NCBI GenBank assembly: GCA_002686265.1
Contig: NZBA01000036.1
Location: 62,001-126,000, forward strand
Direction of reading: 5' to 3'
Length of the DNA: 64,000 nucleotides
Source: Planctomycetota bacterium
GTDB taxonomy: Bacteria > Planctomycetota > UBA1135 > GCA-002686595
In this document: positions 43,944 through 53,491 of the stretch, piece after piece
Position numbering within the stretch: the stretch's first letter is position 1
How the letters are laid out: every line of letters begins with the position of its first letter
Made by a program: the position numbers and the translations under genes
The notes under the pieces: generated by a model
Told to the model about the DNA's origin: nothing
Database searches by the model: none
The model's input: only the letters and a program-made list of their open reading frames with translations

Positions 43944-44017
43944 CTGGCGCTGACCGGGAGCGGGTCGTTGGGCCTCGAGTCTCCCCGTGCCCCGGCCGCT
44001 CGGCGGGGGCGCAGGGT

Positions 44018-44045
44018 TTGTGCGTTCCCGCCCAGACGCTAGGAT
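44018..44045 (+). promoter_or_regulatory. Candidate promoter of the EF-G-like gene
   Basis: TTGTGC (44018-44023), a 16-nt spacer and TAGGAT (44040-44045) match the sigma-70 consensus in 3 and 4 positions. It lies in the 168-bp gap before ATG 44112. Confidence 0.4.
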
Positions 44046-44111
44046 GGGCGGCCTATTTCCATCGCGGCGCCCACGGGCGCATCCCCAACCCCCGAGCGCA
44101 GAGCGATCTCG

Positions 44112-46121
44112 ATGACCACCGGCGCCCTCGCATCCCGCAACCTCGCCTTCGTCGGCCACCCCTCGTCGGGCAAGACGACCCTCGTCGATGCCCTCGCCCA
44201 CCTGACGGGAGCGTCGGGACGCAAGGGCTCGGTCGCCGAGAAGACCAGCATCTGCGACACCGAACCCGAGGAACAGGACAAGCAGCACACTCTGCAGCTG
44301 GCTTCGGTCTACGCCGATCACGGCGACCGACAGTGGACCTTCCTCGATACCCCCGGCTACCCCGACTTCGTGGCCGAGACCGCGGGTGCGATGTTCGCCT
44401 CGGACATGGTCGTGGCCGTCGTCTCGTGCAGCAGCGGCGTGACCTTCAACCTGCGCCAGAAGCTGAAGCGAGCCGGAGAGCTCGGCCGTCCGCGGGCTAT
44501 CGTCGTGACCCACCTCGACGGCGACAACGCCGACTTCGACGGGCTCGTGAACGAACTGCGCGAGGCCGTCGGCGACAGTGTCGTTCCTGTCCTGCTCCCC
44601 GATACGTCTGGCGCGGGCTTCTCGGCTGTGACGCGCACGATGGACGTGGAGGACTCCGAGTGGCGCCAGCCCCTGATGGACACCCTGATGGACGCCTGCG
44701 AGGACGAGGAGCTCATGATGGAGTACCTCGAGTCGCAGACGCTCACCGACGAGCAGTTCTCGGTCCTCACGCCCGCAGCCATCGCCGCCGGCGCCCTCGT
44801 GCCGCTGTTGGTCTGCAACCCCGACTCGGGACTGGCGGCCGAGAACGTGCTGCAGTTCTTCAACCGCTTCACGCCTTCGGGGCTGTCGACGATCCATGAC
44901 ACGGAGGGCGGTGAGGTCGAGCCCGACCCCTCCGGCGAACTCTGCGCGTCGGTCTTCAACGTCAAGACCGACGCTCATGTCGGCAAGGTCTGCTTGGCGC
45001 GCGTGTGGCGCGGGACCCTAAGTGCATCGGACAGCGTCCGAGGAGCGGGGGACGACAAACCCGAGAAACTGGGCGGACTGTTCCACATGGTCGGCAAGCA
45101 GCGCGAGGCCATCGATTCCGCCGGTCCGGGGTCGATCGTCGCCTTTTCGAAGGTGGAACACATCGGCTGCGGAGACTCGGTGCGCAGGGCCGGGGAGGAT
45201 CTGACGAGCGTCGCCGGCCCCGAGCCGGGCATCCCGATGGTCGCACTGGCAGCCTCCCCCAAGAGCCGTGCCGACGAGCAGAAGATCGGTGAAGCTCTCC
45301 ACAAGTTGAGCGCCGAGGATCCGACCTTCACGATCCGCAACGACGGCGTCACCCACGAGTTGGTGATGAACGGCATGAGCGACCTGCATCTGCAGGTGAT
45401 GGAGGCTCGGCTCAAGCGCCGGTACGGCGTCGAGATCGAGACCAGTATCCCGCGCATCGCCTTCCGGGAGACGATCACCAAGGCGGCGGACGGACACCAC
45501 CGGCACAAGAAGCAGAGCGGCGGACGGGGCCAATTCGGCGAGTGCTTCCTGCGGCTCAAGCCGCGCCCCTCGGGGGAGGGCGTCGAGTTCGTCGATTCGG
45601 TCGTCGGCGGATCCATCCCGCGCAACCTCATCCCCGCGGTCGAGAAGGGCATCCGCCAGGCCTGCGCCGAGGGTGTGCTGACCAACAGCGTCGTGGTCGA
45701 CGTCGCCGCCGAGGTCTACGACGGCAAGTTCCACGCCGTGGACTCCGACGAAGCGAGCTTCAAGATGGCCGGCTCGCGGGCTTTCCGCGAGGGCTTCCTG
45801 AAGGCCAAGCCGACCCTGCTCGAGCCGATCATGGAGTTGGAGATCCACATCCCCACCGAGATGGCGGGGACTATTTTCAGCGACATCACCAGCCAGCGGC
45901 GCGGCCAGGTCATCGACCAGGTGAGCGAGGCGGACGGAGCCATCACCGTCGTCAAGGCCGAGGCTCCCCTGGCGACGGTCCAGACCTACCACCGCGACCT
46001 CAAGTCTCAGACCTCCGGTGAGGGCAGCTACTCCATGTCCTTCCTGCGCTATGCGCCCGTCCCGGGCCTCGAGCAGGAGAAGATCCTCAAGAGCGAGGGC
46101 AAGAAGCACGAGGAGGAGTAG
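44112..46121 (+). CDS. Elongation factor G-like GTPase
   Basis: This 669-residue protein has the five-domain EF-G layout. G1 is GHPSSGKTT (15-23) and G3 DTPG (79-82). G4 is THLD (133-136) instead of NKxD. The switch I block reads KQHTL (57-61) where translocating EF-G has RGITI. Domain IV is recognisable by GGRGQFGECFLRLKP and domain V by PIMELEIHIPTEMAGTIFSDI. These changes place it in the EF-G-like subfamily found beside a normal fusA in many bacteria; its role is not settled. It is unlikely to be the main EF-G, which usually sits in the str operon. A strong terminator follows. Confidence 0.88.
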   Translation: MTTGALASRNLAFVGHPSSGKTTLVDALAHLTGASGRKGSVAEKTSICDTEPEEQDKQHTLQLASVYADHGDRQWTFLDTPGYPDFVAETAGAMFASDMVVAVVSCSSGVTFNLRQKLKRAGELGRPRAIVVTHLDGDNADFDGLVNELREAVGDSVVPVLLPDTSGAGFSAVTRTMDVEDSEWRQPLMDTLMDACEDEELMMEYLESQTLTDEQFSVLTPAAIAAGALVPLLVCNPDSGLAAENVLQFFNRFTPSGLSTIHDTEGGEVEPDPSGELCASVFNVKTDAHVGKVCLARVWRGTLSASDSVRGAGDDKPEKLGGLFHMVGKQREAIDSAGPGSIVAFSKVEHIGCGDSVRRAGEDLTSVAGPEPGIPMVALAASPKSRADEQKIGEALHKLSAEDPTFTIRNDGVTHELVMNGMSDLHLQVMEARLKRRYGVEIETSIPRIAFRETITKAADGHHRHKKQSGGRGQFGECFLRLKPRPSGEGVEFVDSVVGGSIPRNLIPAVEKGIRQACAEGVLTNSVVVDVAAEVYDGKFHAVDSDEASFKMAGSRAFREGFLKAKPTLLEPIMELEIHIPTEMAGTIFSDITSQRRGQVIDQVSEADGAITVVKAEAPLATVQTYHRDLKSQTSGEGSYSMSFLRYAPVPGLEQEKILKSEGKKHEEE

Positions 46122-46161
46122 GCGCAGGACCCGCACAGGGTCCTCGTCGCGCGTTCACCGA

Positions 46162-46204
46162 ACGCCCCGCCGCGCCCCGTGAGACGGGGGCGGCGGGGCG
46201 TTTG
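46162..46204 (+). terminator. Strong intrinsic terminator after the EF-G-like gene
   Basis: ACGCCCCGCCGC (46162-46173) pairs with GCGGCGGGGCGT (46190-46201), and CCCCGT (46175-46180) pairs with ACGGGG (46184-46189) around loop GAG. One G is bulged. TTT closes the stem. A smaller hairpin, AGGACCC/GGGTCCT (46126-46144), precedes it right after the stop codon. Confidence 0.8.
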
Positions 46205-46327
46205 GCGTTCGGAGTTCGCGGGTGGGAGCGTTCCACCTCCAGTTGGCCCCACCGAGGGGTCGATGGATGGGACCGCGACGGGGGCCCGATCCCCCGCGCC
46301 CCGCTCGTCTGTGCCCGAAGGAACGCG

Positions 46328-47392
46328 ATGATCACGATGGAAGAACTGCTCGCCCTGATGGTCCGTCAGGGCGGCTCGGACCTGCACCTGAGCGTCGCCA
46401 GCCCACCGCGCATCCGCGTAGACGGCCTTCTGCTGCCGGTGGAGACAGCGCCGCTGAACGCCGACGATACCAGGCGGCTCGCGACCAGCATCCTGGACTC
46501 CGATCAGATCGCGAAGCTCGACCGCGACCTGGAGCTGGACTGCTCCTTCGGCCTCGAGGGCCACGGCCGGTTCCGGGCGAACGTGTTCCACCAGCAGGGC
46601 GCCGTGGCGGCGGTCATGCGCTCGATCCCTTCGGAGATCCCTGCTTTCGAGGATCTCGGGATGCCGGCCGGCGTGTGCGAGCGCATCTGCTCCTTGCGTT
46701 CGGGACTGGTGCTCGTCACCGGGGCCACGGGCTCGGGCAAGTCCACTTCCCTGGCGGCGATGATCGATTACGTCAACACGAACCGCCAGGCGCACATCGT
46801 CACCATCGAGGATCCGGTCGAGTTCACCCACCAGCACAAGGGCTGTGTCGTTACCCAGCGCGAGATCGGCGGTGATACGCGGGACTTCAGGGCCGCCCTG
46901 CGGAGCGTCCTGCGCCAGGACCCCGACATCGTTCTGGTGGGAGAGCTGCGCGATCACGAGACGATCGAAGCGGCTCTGACCCTGGCGGAGACCGGCCATT
47001 TGACCTTCGCCACCTTGCACACCTCCGACGCGGTCCAGACGGTCAACCGCATCGTGGACGTCTTCCCGGCTCACCAGCAGTCCCAGGTCAGGACTCAGCT
47101 TTCCTTCACCCTGGAGGGGGTCTTCTCCCAGCAGCTGATGCCGTCTGCTGGCGGCCGGGGGCGCGTGCTGACCGCCGAGATCATGCTCGCCACTCCGGGC
47201 ATCCGGGCGCTCATTCGGGACGGGAAGTCGCACCAGCTCTACTCGCAGATCCAGACCGGCGGGCGACTGGGGATGACGACCATGGCCCAATCCATGGCGT
47301 CGAAGGTGCGTGAGGGGGCGATCGATCTGCTCGACGCCGAGATGGCCCTGAGCGACGCTTCCGAGCTGATGAACCTGATCAAGGCCGCCTGA
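46328..47392 (+). CDS. pilT: Type IV pilus retraction ATPase PilT
   Basis: PilT (354 aa) is the hexameric motor that powers pilus retraction. Walker A is GATGSGKST (about 132-140), the Asp box IVTIEDPVEF, Walker B PDIVLVGELRDHET and the His box ATLHTSDAVQTVNRI. The PilT-specific C-terminal motif appears as TPGIRALIRDGKSHQLYSQI (canonical TPAIRNLIREGKTHQIYS), so this is the true PilT of the window. AAGGAA lies 5-6 nt before ATG 46328. Its stop overlaps the pilB start (TGATG). Confidence 0.95.
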   Translation: MITMEELLALMVRQGGSDLHLSVASPPRIRVDGLLLPVETAPLNADDTRRLATSILDSDQIAKLDRDLELDCSFGLEGHGRFRANVFHQQGAVAAVMRSIPSEIPAFEDLGMPAGVCERICSLRSGLVLVTGATGSGKSTSLAAMIDYVNTNRQAHIVTIEDPVEFTHQHKGCVVTQREIGGDTRDFRAALRSVLRQDPDIVLVGELRDHETIEAALTLAETGHLTFATLHTSDAVQTVNRIVDVFPAHQQSQVRTQLSFTLEGVFSQQLMPSAGGRGRVLTAEIMLATPGIRALIRDGKSHQLYSQIQTGGRLGMTTMAQSMASKVREGAIDLLDAEMALSDASELMNLIKAA

Positions 47393-49107
47393 TGGTCCGG
47401 GTCTCGGGGAAAATCCGTCAGCTGTTGGTGGACGCGGGGCTCGTGGACCGCGCGACTTGGGACAGCGCCCGCGACCAGGGCGGAAACGTCATCGAGACCC
47501 TGCTCGAGGATGGGAAGATCACCGAGGATTCCCTGCTCGAGACGCTCGGGCGCGCCTCGAGCATCCCGCCTCTGGACCTCGCGCGCGTCGAGCCCGACCA
47601 GGCCGCTCTCGAGAGCATCAGCCAGGAGCTGTGCGCGAAGTTCGGCGTGTTCCCCCTCTCACGCAACGGCGAGGTGCTGACGATCGTGGTCAGCGACCCC
47701 TTCGACGTGCTCCTGATCGATGATCTGCGACGCCGCACGGGCTGTCAGATCCGCCAGTTGGTCAGCTCGCCGGGGATGATCGAGCGCGCGATCGAAGCCT
47801 CCTTCCAGGCCGGGGAGCGCGAGGTAGAGGAGTTGATGGACGAGGTCGGGGGGACGGAGGCCTTGGAGGTCTCGGCCGTGGACGAGGAGGCTGACGGCCT
47901 CGACATCGCCGCCGCCGGCACCGGGGACGATGCTCCGGCCGTGAAGCTGGTGAACATGATCCTGCTGCGCGCGCTGAAGGAGAAGGCGAGCGACATCCAC
48001 GTCGAACCGACCGACAAGCACATCAACGTGCGCCTGAGGGTGGACGGGCGCCTAGGCAGCATCATGACGGTCACGCGCGTCGTGCTGCCGGCGCTGATCT
48101 CGCGCCTCAAGATCCTCGCTCAGCTCGACATCGCCGAGCGCTTCACGCCCCAGGACGGGAAGTTCCAGATCCGTTACGAGGGGCGGCAGATCGACTTCCG
48201 CCTCTCGGTGCTGCCGGTCGTCGGCGGCGAGAAAGCCGTCCTGCGCGTCCTCGACACCGGGAGCATGAGCCTCAAGCTCGACTCGATGGGGTACGAGAGC
48301 CGCTCCCTCGGGCACATCCGCCAGGCGATCCGGAGTCCCTACGGGATGCTCCTGATCACCGGCCCGACGGGCTCGGGTAAGTCGACCACCCTCTACTCCT
48401 GTGTCCAGGAGGTCGCCGATCCAACGGTCAACCTGACCACGGTCGAGGACCCGGTCGAGTACCGCATGGACGGGATCAACCAGGTGAACGTGAACCCCAA
48501 GCGGGGCCTGACCTTTGCCGGTGCCCTGCGTTCCATCCTGCGCCAGGACCCCGACATAGTCCTCCTCGGGGAGGTCCGTGACACGGAGACGGCGGGGATC
48601 GCCGTCAAGGCGGCCCTTACCGGACACCTCGTGCTCTCGACCCTGCACACGAACGACGCTGCCAGCACGATCACGCGCCTGGTCGACATGGGCGTCGACC
48701 CGTTCATGGTCTCCAGCTCGTTGTTGTGCATCGGGGCACAGCGCCTCGCCCGCAAGCTCTGCGAGAGCTGTCGCATCGAGGCGGACGTGCCGGAGCGGGA
48801 GCTGCTCGGCGTCGGCTTTCGGCCCGAGGATCTCACCCACTGCCAGCTCTACAGCCCCGACCCCGGCGGCTGCTCGCGTTGCAACGCCGGGTACCGCGGT
48901 CGCTTCGCGATCCTCGAGACCATGGCCTTCAACGACGAGCTCAAGCGCATGGTCGTCGAGGGACGATCCGTGCACGACATCAAGGCCGCGGCCGTGCGCG
49001 AGGGGATGCTGACCCTGCGCCGGGTCGGCTTGCTGAACGCCCTGCGTGGCCGGACCTCCCTGGAGGAGATCCTGCGAGTCACCTTGAGCGACGATACCTC
49101 CAGCTGA
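47392..49107 (+). CDS. pilB: Type IV pilus extension ATPase PilB
   Basis: PilB (571 aa) drives pilus polymerisation. The N-terminal GspE-like (MshEN) domain covers about 1-150 and a linker rich in acidic residues follows. The motor has the signature VEPTDKHINVRLRVDGR near 205, Walker A GPTGSGKST (about 324-332), Asp box TTVEDPVEYRMDGI, Walker B PDIVLLGEVRDTET and a His box STLHTNDA. The zinc-binding loop has CESC and, about 40 residues on, CSRC. It is one-base overlapped with pilT and 11 nt before pilC, an operon with the order T, B, C and then pilin. Confidence 0.96.
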   Translation: MVRVSGKIRQLLVDAGLVDRATWDSARDQGGNVIETLLEDGKITEDSLLETLGRASSIPPLDLARVEPDQAALESISQELCAKFGVFPLSRNGEVLTIVVSDPFDVLLIDDLRRRTGCQIRQLVSSPGMIERAIEASFQAGEREVEELMDEVGGTEALEVSAVDEEADGLDIAAAGTGDDAPAVKLVNMILLRALKEKASDIHVEPTDKHINVRLRVDGRLGSIMTVTRVVLPALISRLKILAQLDIAERFTPQDGKFQIRYEGRQIDFRLSVLPVVGGEKAVLRVLDTGSMSLKLDSMGYESRSLGHIRQAIRSPYGMLLITGPTGSGKSTTLYSCVQEVADPTVNLTTVEDPVEYRMDGINQVNVNPKRGLTFAGALRSILRQDPDIVLLGEVRDTETAGIAVKAALTGHLVLSTLHTNDAASTITRLVDMGVDPFMVSSSLLCIGAQRLARKLCESCRIEADVPERELLGVGFRPEDLTHCQLYSPDPGGCSRCNAGYRGRFAILETMAFNDELKRMVVEGRSVHDIKAAAVREGMLTLRRVGLLNALRGRTSLEEILRVTLSDDTSS

Positions 49108-49118
49108 GAAGGAACACC

Positions 49119-50357
49119 GTGACCCAGTTCAAGTACGCAGCCAAGGGGCCCGGCGGGAAGACCGTCGAGGGCACCATCGACGCCGGCGACCGCAAGGATG
49201 CCGTGGCGGAGCTCAGACGCCAGAACCTCGTCGTCATGCGCGTGGACGAGAGGGGCGCGGGGCGCACGGGGGTCACCACGAGCCTGTTCCAGCTGCGCAC
49301 GCGCAAGGCGAAGCCCGCGGCGACGCGCGTCGAGCTGGTGCTGTTCACGCGCCAGCTGGCGACGATGGTCAACTCGGGGCTGTCTTTGCTCGAAGGTCTG
49401 GAGACCCTCGGTGAACAGGCCGAATCCCCGGGATTGCGGTCCGCTTGCGAGCGCCTGGTCGCGGAAGTGCGCGGTGGTTCGGATCTCTCGGCTGCCATGG
49501 AAACCTGCCCCAAGGCCTTCGACTCGCTCTACATCAGCATGGTCCGGGCGGCGGAAGTCTCCGGGCAGATGGATGTGATCCTCGAGCGCTTGGCCGAGTA
49601 CCTGGAGCGAGCGGAGGAGCTGCGGCACGAGATCAAGGCCGCCATGACCTACCCGGTCGTCTCGATCGTGCTGGTGAGCGCGATCACGGCCTTCTTGATG
49701 ATCGGCGTCGTCCCCGGCTTCCGGGACGTGTTCGACTCCCTTGACGCCGAGCTGCCCGCGCTCACCGCCACCGTGCTAGGCATCGCCGAGTGGATGAAGG
49801 CGAACTGGGTGGTCATGCTCGCTTCCCTCGCCGGTGGCGCGCTGGGCCTCAGCCTGTTCCGCAAGACCGAGGCCGGCAAGCTGGCCTTCGATCGGCTCAG
49901 CCTCAGCGCTCCGGTCTTCGGGCCCCTCTTCCGCAAGGTTGCCTTGGCCCGTTTCTCGCGCACGTTCGCGACCCTCATCCGCTCCGGCGTGCCGATCATG
50001 GCGACCCTCGACATCGTGGCGGACACGGCCGGCAACCGCGTGATCGCCGGAGTCGTGCAGGGCTCGCGCGACAGCGTTCGCAGCGGAAACATGCTCTCAG
50101 AGCCCCTGGCGCAGTCCTCCGTTTTCCCGCCCATGGTCGTGAAGATGATCGCGATCGGCGAGCGCTCCGGCGCCCTCGAGGTGCTGCTGGAGAAGATCGC
50201 CGAGTTCTACGACGGCCAGGTGAAGGCGGCGGTGAAGGGGCTGACGAGCATGATCGAGCCGATCCTGATCACCGTCATGGGGGTCATGGTGGGAGGCGTC
50301 GTGCTGTCGGTGTTCCTACCCATCCTCGAGGTGGTGGGGAACCTCAGCCCGGGTTGA
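49119..50357 (+). CDS. pilC: Type IV pilus platform protein PilC
   Basis: PilC (412 aa) is the polytopic inner-membrane platform that PilB and PilT turn. It begins TQFKYAAKGPGGKTVEGTID. Two GspF domains follow at about 75-195 and 280-400, with FTRQLATMVNSGLSLLEGLE and FSRTFATLIRSGVPIMATLD as the matched repeats. Three membrane segments are visible near 180-205, 230-250 and 380-405. GTG 49119 follows a GAGAAGGAAC ribosome-binding site. It is 247 bp upstream of the pilin. Confidence 0.95.
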   Translation: MTQFKYAAKGPGGKTVEGTIDAGDRKDAVAELRRQNLVVMRVDERGAGRTGVTTSLFQLRTRKAKPAATRVELVLFTRQLATMVNSGLSLLEGLETLGEQAESPGLRSACERLVAEVRGGSDLSAAMETCPKAFDSLYISMVRAAEVSGQMDVILERLAEYLERAEELRHEIKAAMTYPVVSIVLVSAITAFLMIGVVPGFRDVFDSLDAELPALTATVLGIAEWMKANWVVMLASLAGGALGLSLFRKTEAGKLAFDRLSLSAPVFGPLFRKVALARFSRTFATLIRSGVPIMATLDIVADTAGNRVIAGVVQGSRDSVRSGNMLSEPLAQSSVFPPMVVKMIAIGERSGALEVLLEKIAEFYDGQVKAAVKGLTSMIEPILITVMGVMVGGVVLSVFLPILEVVGNLSPG

Positions 50358-50604
50358 GGGCACCCGCCGAGATGCGTCGAAAAGGGGGCCTGTTCCTCAA
50401 GTCGGCGCTGCGGGGGAGCCGATAGATCGGGCTGGATACGGTGCTGGAGTCCACGTTCGGGACCGGATCTCGAAACAAACGGTGATCGCGTCGGCGTGTG
50501 CCGACCACCATGAACGCCCTTCGGGGCAGTGAGCATCTGGACAGAATGGCCGGAACCGGGAATCCAGCCCCGGAGCGTGCCCTAGGCAAGAAACACATAC
50601 ACAA

Positions 50605-51333
50605 ATGACCCGCAACCGCAAGAACGCCGGCTTCACGCTCATCGAGCTGATGATCGTGGTCGCCATCATCGCCATCATCGCTTCCATCGCGATTCCCAAG
50701 CTCATGAGCGCCCGCCTGTCGGCCAACGAATCGGCCGCCATCGCGACCTTGCGCTCCCTGTCCTCCGCTCAGGCGCAGGTCCAGTCCTCGTCGGCCGTCG
50801 ATACGGACGCGGACGGCGGCGGTGAGTACGCCTACTTCGGCGAGCTGTCCGGTGCGGACGAGCTCCGCGTCTCCAACGGCGGCGTGCCCGGCGCCGGCAC
50901 CGACGGTACGGACGAGCTCCAGCCCGCCGTGCTGTCCGCCGCCTTCGGCAACGTCAACAACAGCTTCGTGACGCGCTCGGGCTACGTGTTCCAGATCTTC
51001 CTGCCCACCAACGGTGCCACCCCGACCGGCATCGCCGAAGCCGCGGGCGGCGGGGCCAGCGGCACGTTCCCCGATCCCGACAACGGCGAGATCCTCTGGT
51101 GTGCCTACGCCTGGCCCCTCGACTCCGGGAACACGGGCAACCGCTCCTTCTTCATCAACCAAGAAGGTGACCTGACCTCCACGACGAACCGTGGCGCGGC
51201 CGCCTACAGCGGCAACACCGCCACCTCGGCGACCCCCGGCTACGACGCCGCCTACACGGACAGCGACATGTCGTCTCCGATGGCGATCGGCGTGGCGGGC
51301 AGCGACAACAAGATCTGGGTCTCCGTCCAGTAG
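50605..51333 (+). CDS. pilA: Type IV pilin, major subunit candidate
   Basis: This 242-residue prepilin has a short basic leader MTRNRKNAG and the cleavage site G9/F10, giving a mature N-terminus FTLIELMIVVAIIAIIASIA with Glu5 at E14. The hydrophobic helix extends to about residue 45. The globular part is rich in Gly, Ser, Thr and Asp, with only one Cys, so the usual disulphide loop is absent. PilD at 42.3 kb should process it. It directly follows pilC and has its own 247-bp upstream region. A hairpin (GTCGGC/GCCGAC, 50490-50505) lies in that region. A strong hairpin ends the transcript. Major pilin versus type II pseudopilin cannot be settled by sequence alone. Confidence 0.88.
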   Translation: MTRNRKNAGFTLIELMIVVAIIAIIASIAIPKLMSARLSANESAAIATLRSLSSAQAQVQSSSAVDTDADGGGEYAYFGELSGADELRVSNGGVPGAGTDGTDELQPAVLSAAFGNVNNSFVTRSGYVFQIFLPTNGATPTGIAEAAGGGASGTFPDPDNGEILWCAYAWPLDSGNTGNRSFFINQEGDLTSTTNRGAAAYSGNTATSATPGYDAAYTDSDMSSPMAIGVAGSDNKIWVSVQ

Positions 51334-51354
51334 ACCTACCAAGGTCACCGCACC

Positions 51355-51396
51355 GAAGCCTCGTCGGCCCCGCGCCGACGGGGCTTCGCTCTCTTC
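51355..51396. terminator. Bidirectional terminator between pilin and tatD
   Basis: GAAGCC (51355-51360), TC, GTCGGC, loop CCCGC, GCCGAC, GG and GGCTTC (51382-51387) form a long stem with one small internal loop, followed by GCTCTCTT. It lies between the convergent ends of the pilin and tatD genes and reaches the tatD stop codon. Confidence 0.75.
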
Positions 51397-52165
51397 AGGG
51401 GACGGGCGGCAGTCCGAAGAGGCGCGCAGCGTTACGGCTGGTCGCGCGGGCGAGCTCGTCGGGTCGTTCACCGCGCACGGTGGCGACGCACTCGAGCACG
51501 TCGGCCACGAGGGCCGGCTCGTTGCGTTCGCCGCGCCGCCTGTGGGGCGCGAGGAAGGGGCAGTCGGTCTCCACCAGCAGGCGATCGGCCGGAACCGCGC
51601 GCGCCGCCTCGCGGTTGGTGTCGTTGCGCGGGTAGGTGACGACGCCTGAGAACGAGATGTAGAGGTCCATCTCCAAATAGGGGGCGAGCTGGGCGGGTCC
51701 CATCGTGTAGCAGTGCATCACGCCCGTCACGCCGGGTGCCTCGGCCAGTAGCTCGGCCGTGTCCCGGTGGGCCTCACGGCTGTGGACGATGACGGGCTTG
51801 GCGAGCTGCCGCGCCAGCTCCAGGTGCCAGCGGAAGGCGCGCAGCTGATCCTCGCGCGGCGAGTACTCCTTGAAGTAGTCCAGGCCGGTCTCGCCCACGG
51901 CCACACAGGTCTCCCGGCGGCAGAGGGCCTCGATCTCCTCCAGGATCTCGGGCGAGGCGTTCCCGGCATCGTGCGGGTGGACCCCGGCCGTGGCGAACAG
52001 ATCGGGATCCTCGGCGCAGAGCTCACTCGCCGCGACCGAGGTGTGCAGGTCGGTCCCCACGACGATCATGCGCTGCACGCCGGCCTCGCGCGCACGGCTC
52101 AGGACGGCGGCCCGGTCGGCGTCGAAGGACTTCCAGAACAGGTGCGAGTGAGTATCGGTGATCAC
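51395..52165 (-). CDS. tatD: TatD-family metal-dependent hydrolase
   Basis: This 256-residue TIM-barrel hydrolase is of the TatD type; members act as 3'-5' DNA/RNA exonucleases or quality-control nucleases. Metal ligands are seen in DTHSH (4-8), GVHPHD, GETGLDYF (E about 92), IVHSREA, HCYTMG and ETDCPFLAP (D about 205). The length is normal. Start GTG 52165 overlaps the stop of the upstream HEAT-like gene by 4 nt, so the two form a coupled minus-strand pair. It ends inside a bidirectional terminator. Confidence 0.93.
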   Translation of the reverse strand: MITDTHSHLFWKSFDADRAAVLSRAREAGVQRMIVVGTDLHTSVAASELCAEDPDLFATAGVHPHDAGNASPEILEEIEALCRRETCVAVGETGLDYFKEYSPREDQLRAFRWHLELARQLAKPVIVHSREAHRDTAELLAEAPGVTGVMHCYTMGPAQLAPYLEMDLYISFSGVVTYPRNDTNREAARAVPADRLLVETDCPFLAPHRRRGERNEPALVADVLECVATVRGERPDELARATSRNAARLFGLPPVP

Positions 52166-53136
52166 GGACAGCCGAGGTCCTCGAGCATGTTGTTGAGGAA
52201 CTTCAGGAAGTTCACTCCCGCCTCGCGCTCGGCCACCGACCCGAACAGGGTGCAGGCCTGCTCGGCGGGGAGGATCTTCCGCAGGGACTGGGCGGCCTTG
52301 ATGCGCAGGTACGTGTTGCCCGTGGACTCGATCAGGAGCGTCTCGAGGGCCTTGACCGCCAGGGGCTCGTGGCCGAAGTCACCGAGGGCTTGGGCCGCGT
52401 AGTGGCGCGCCGCGTCCTGCTTGAAGATATTCGTGGCCACATCGACCAGGGCGTCGACGGGCGAGGTGTTCGAACCCTGGCAAGCGGTCACGTAGCTGCG
52501 CACCAGGAACTCGTCCTCGGGCACGGTCTGGCTCTTGCGCTTGACCCGCACCAGGGGATCGATCACCTCCACCGCACGCGCCGGGGCCGTCTCGGCCAAC
52601 AGGCGCAAGGACTCGGTGCGCACGTCCATGGGATGGCCGTACTCGAGGATCAGCTTCTCCAGGAGCGGGCGGGCGTCCCGCGGCGCGGCGTGGGCGCCCA
52701 CCTCCAGGGTGCGCAGGCGGACCATGAGCGGGTTGTCCTCGTGGGCCAACTCTCGATAGGCGCGCAGGGCCTCGAGGCCGACCTCGCGCCCGGCGGCCTT
52801 GAGGCGCGCGACTTGCTCGCGGCGCTCGCGCAGTTGGCGGTCGTGGTGGTCGCTGGTCAGGGTCGGGTCGAGAGGCGTGCAAAGCTCCACCAGGCGTGCC
52901 ACGGCCAGTTCGGGGTCGATACTCGCGGCTGTGGCCGAGATCGACTCGGTCCCGCAGCCGCCGCCGCTCGAGAGGCACAGGACGAGGGCTCCAGCGTGCG
53001 CAAGCGCACGCCGTGAGAGCGATTCGGCACACTCACCCCGTTCCGTGGGCGTGGCCCGCCCCGTTGCGGCCCGTCGCGGGGCCTCCAGGGGGGGGGGCGG
53101 GAGGAGAGCGTCTGGCACGTATTTTGAGGTCAGCAT
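52162..53136 (-). CDS. HEAT-like helical repeat protein, possible lipoprotein
   Basis: I do not recognise a named family for this 324-residue protein. The C-terminal two thirds look like alpha-helical HEAT or armadillo repeats, with short units such as RTESLRLLAETAPARAVEVI and AAQALGDFGHEPLAVKALE. Near the N-terminus a hydrophobic stretch ALAHAGALVLCLSSGGGC ends at C61, which could be a lipobox, but the 40 residues before it are long for a signal peptide. The true start may therefore be a rarer codon downstream of ATG 53136. Upstream, GGAG lies 12 nt from the ATG. It is translationally coupled to tatD. Confidence 0.6.
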   Translation of the reverse strand: MLTSKYVPDALLPPPPLEAPRRAATGRATPTERGECAESLSRRALAHAGALVLCLSSGGGCGTESISATAASIDPELAVARLVELCTPLDPTLTSDHHDRQLRERREQVARLKAAGREVGLEALRAYRELAHEDNPLMVRLRTLEVGAHAAPRDARPLLEKLILEYGHPMDVRTESLRLLAETAPARAVEVIDPLVRVKRKSQTVPEDEFLVRSYVTACQGSNTSPVDALVDVATNIFKQDAARHYAAQALGDFGHEPLAVKALETLLIESTGNTYLRIKAAQSLRKILPAEQACTLFGSVAEREAGVNFLKFLNNMLEDLGCP

Positions 53137-53491
53137 GGGATAGAGGCTCCGTGGTGGGCGGTCCGAGCGACGGTCCGAACCGTGGTGGCTCGTCCTGGCA
53201 GCGGGTCGGGAAGGGGACACCTGCAAGACGCGGGCCGACCACCGACTCGCCGAAGCTATCATGTTCCAGGGACCGACCCGCGCCCAGACACTCATGCGCA
53301 TCGAAAAAACTGGCAACCCCACCACGGCGGCTCCTATAGTCCCTTGTACCGCGATTCCGGCGCGTCCCCGACGCTCATGCCGGACCGCCGCGGATGCCCC
53401 AGAGAGGCAGCAGGGCGATCCGGGCCGCGGTCCGAGGTGCCCTACTGCGAATCTTCGTTCCAACCCTCCCCACGCGTCCTCGCGATCGCCG
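53137..53491 (+). other. Divergent intergenic region HEAT-like gene / lipoprotein D
   Basis: This 355-bp region separates divergent genes. The best promoter signal is a -10-like TATAGT (53335-53340, 5 of 6 consensus bases) with CTGGCA (53310-53315) 19 nt upstream, preceded by a run of A. It points toward lipoprotein D. The rest shows no gene or repeat. Confidence 0.5.

Noticed and set aside
50358..50604. Sigma-54 promoter for the pilin gene
   Set aside because: With rpoN in the window I looked for GG-N10-GC in this gap and found no match, so no sigma-54 site is claimed.
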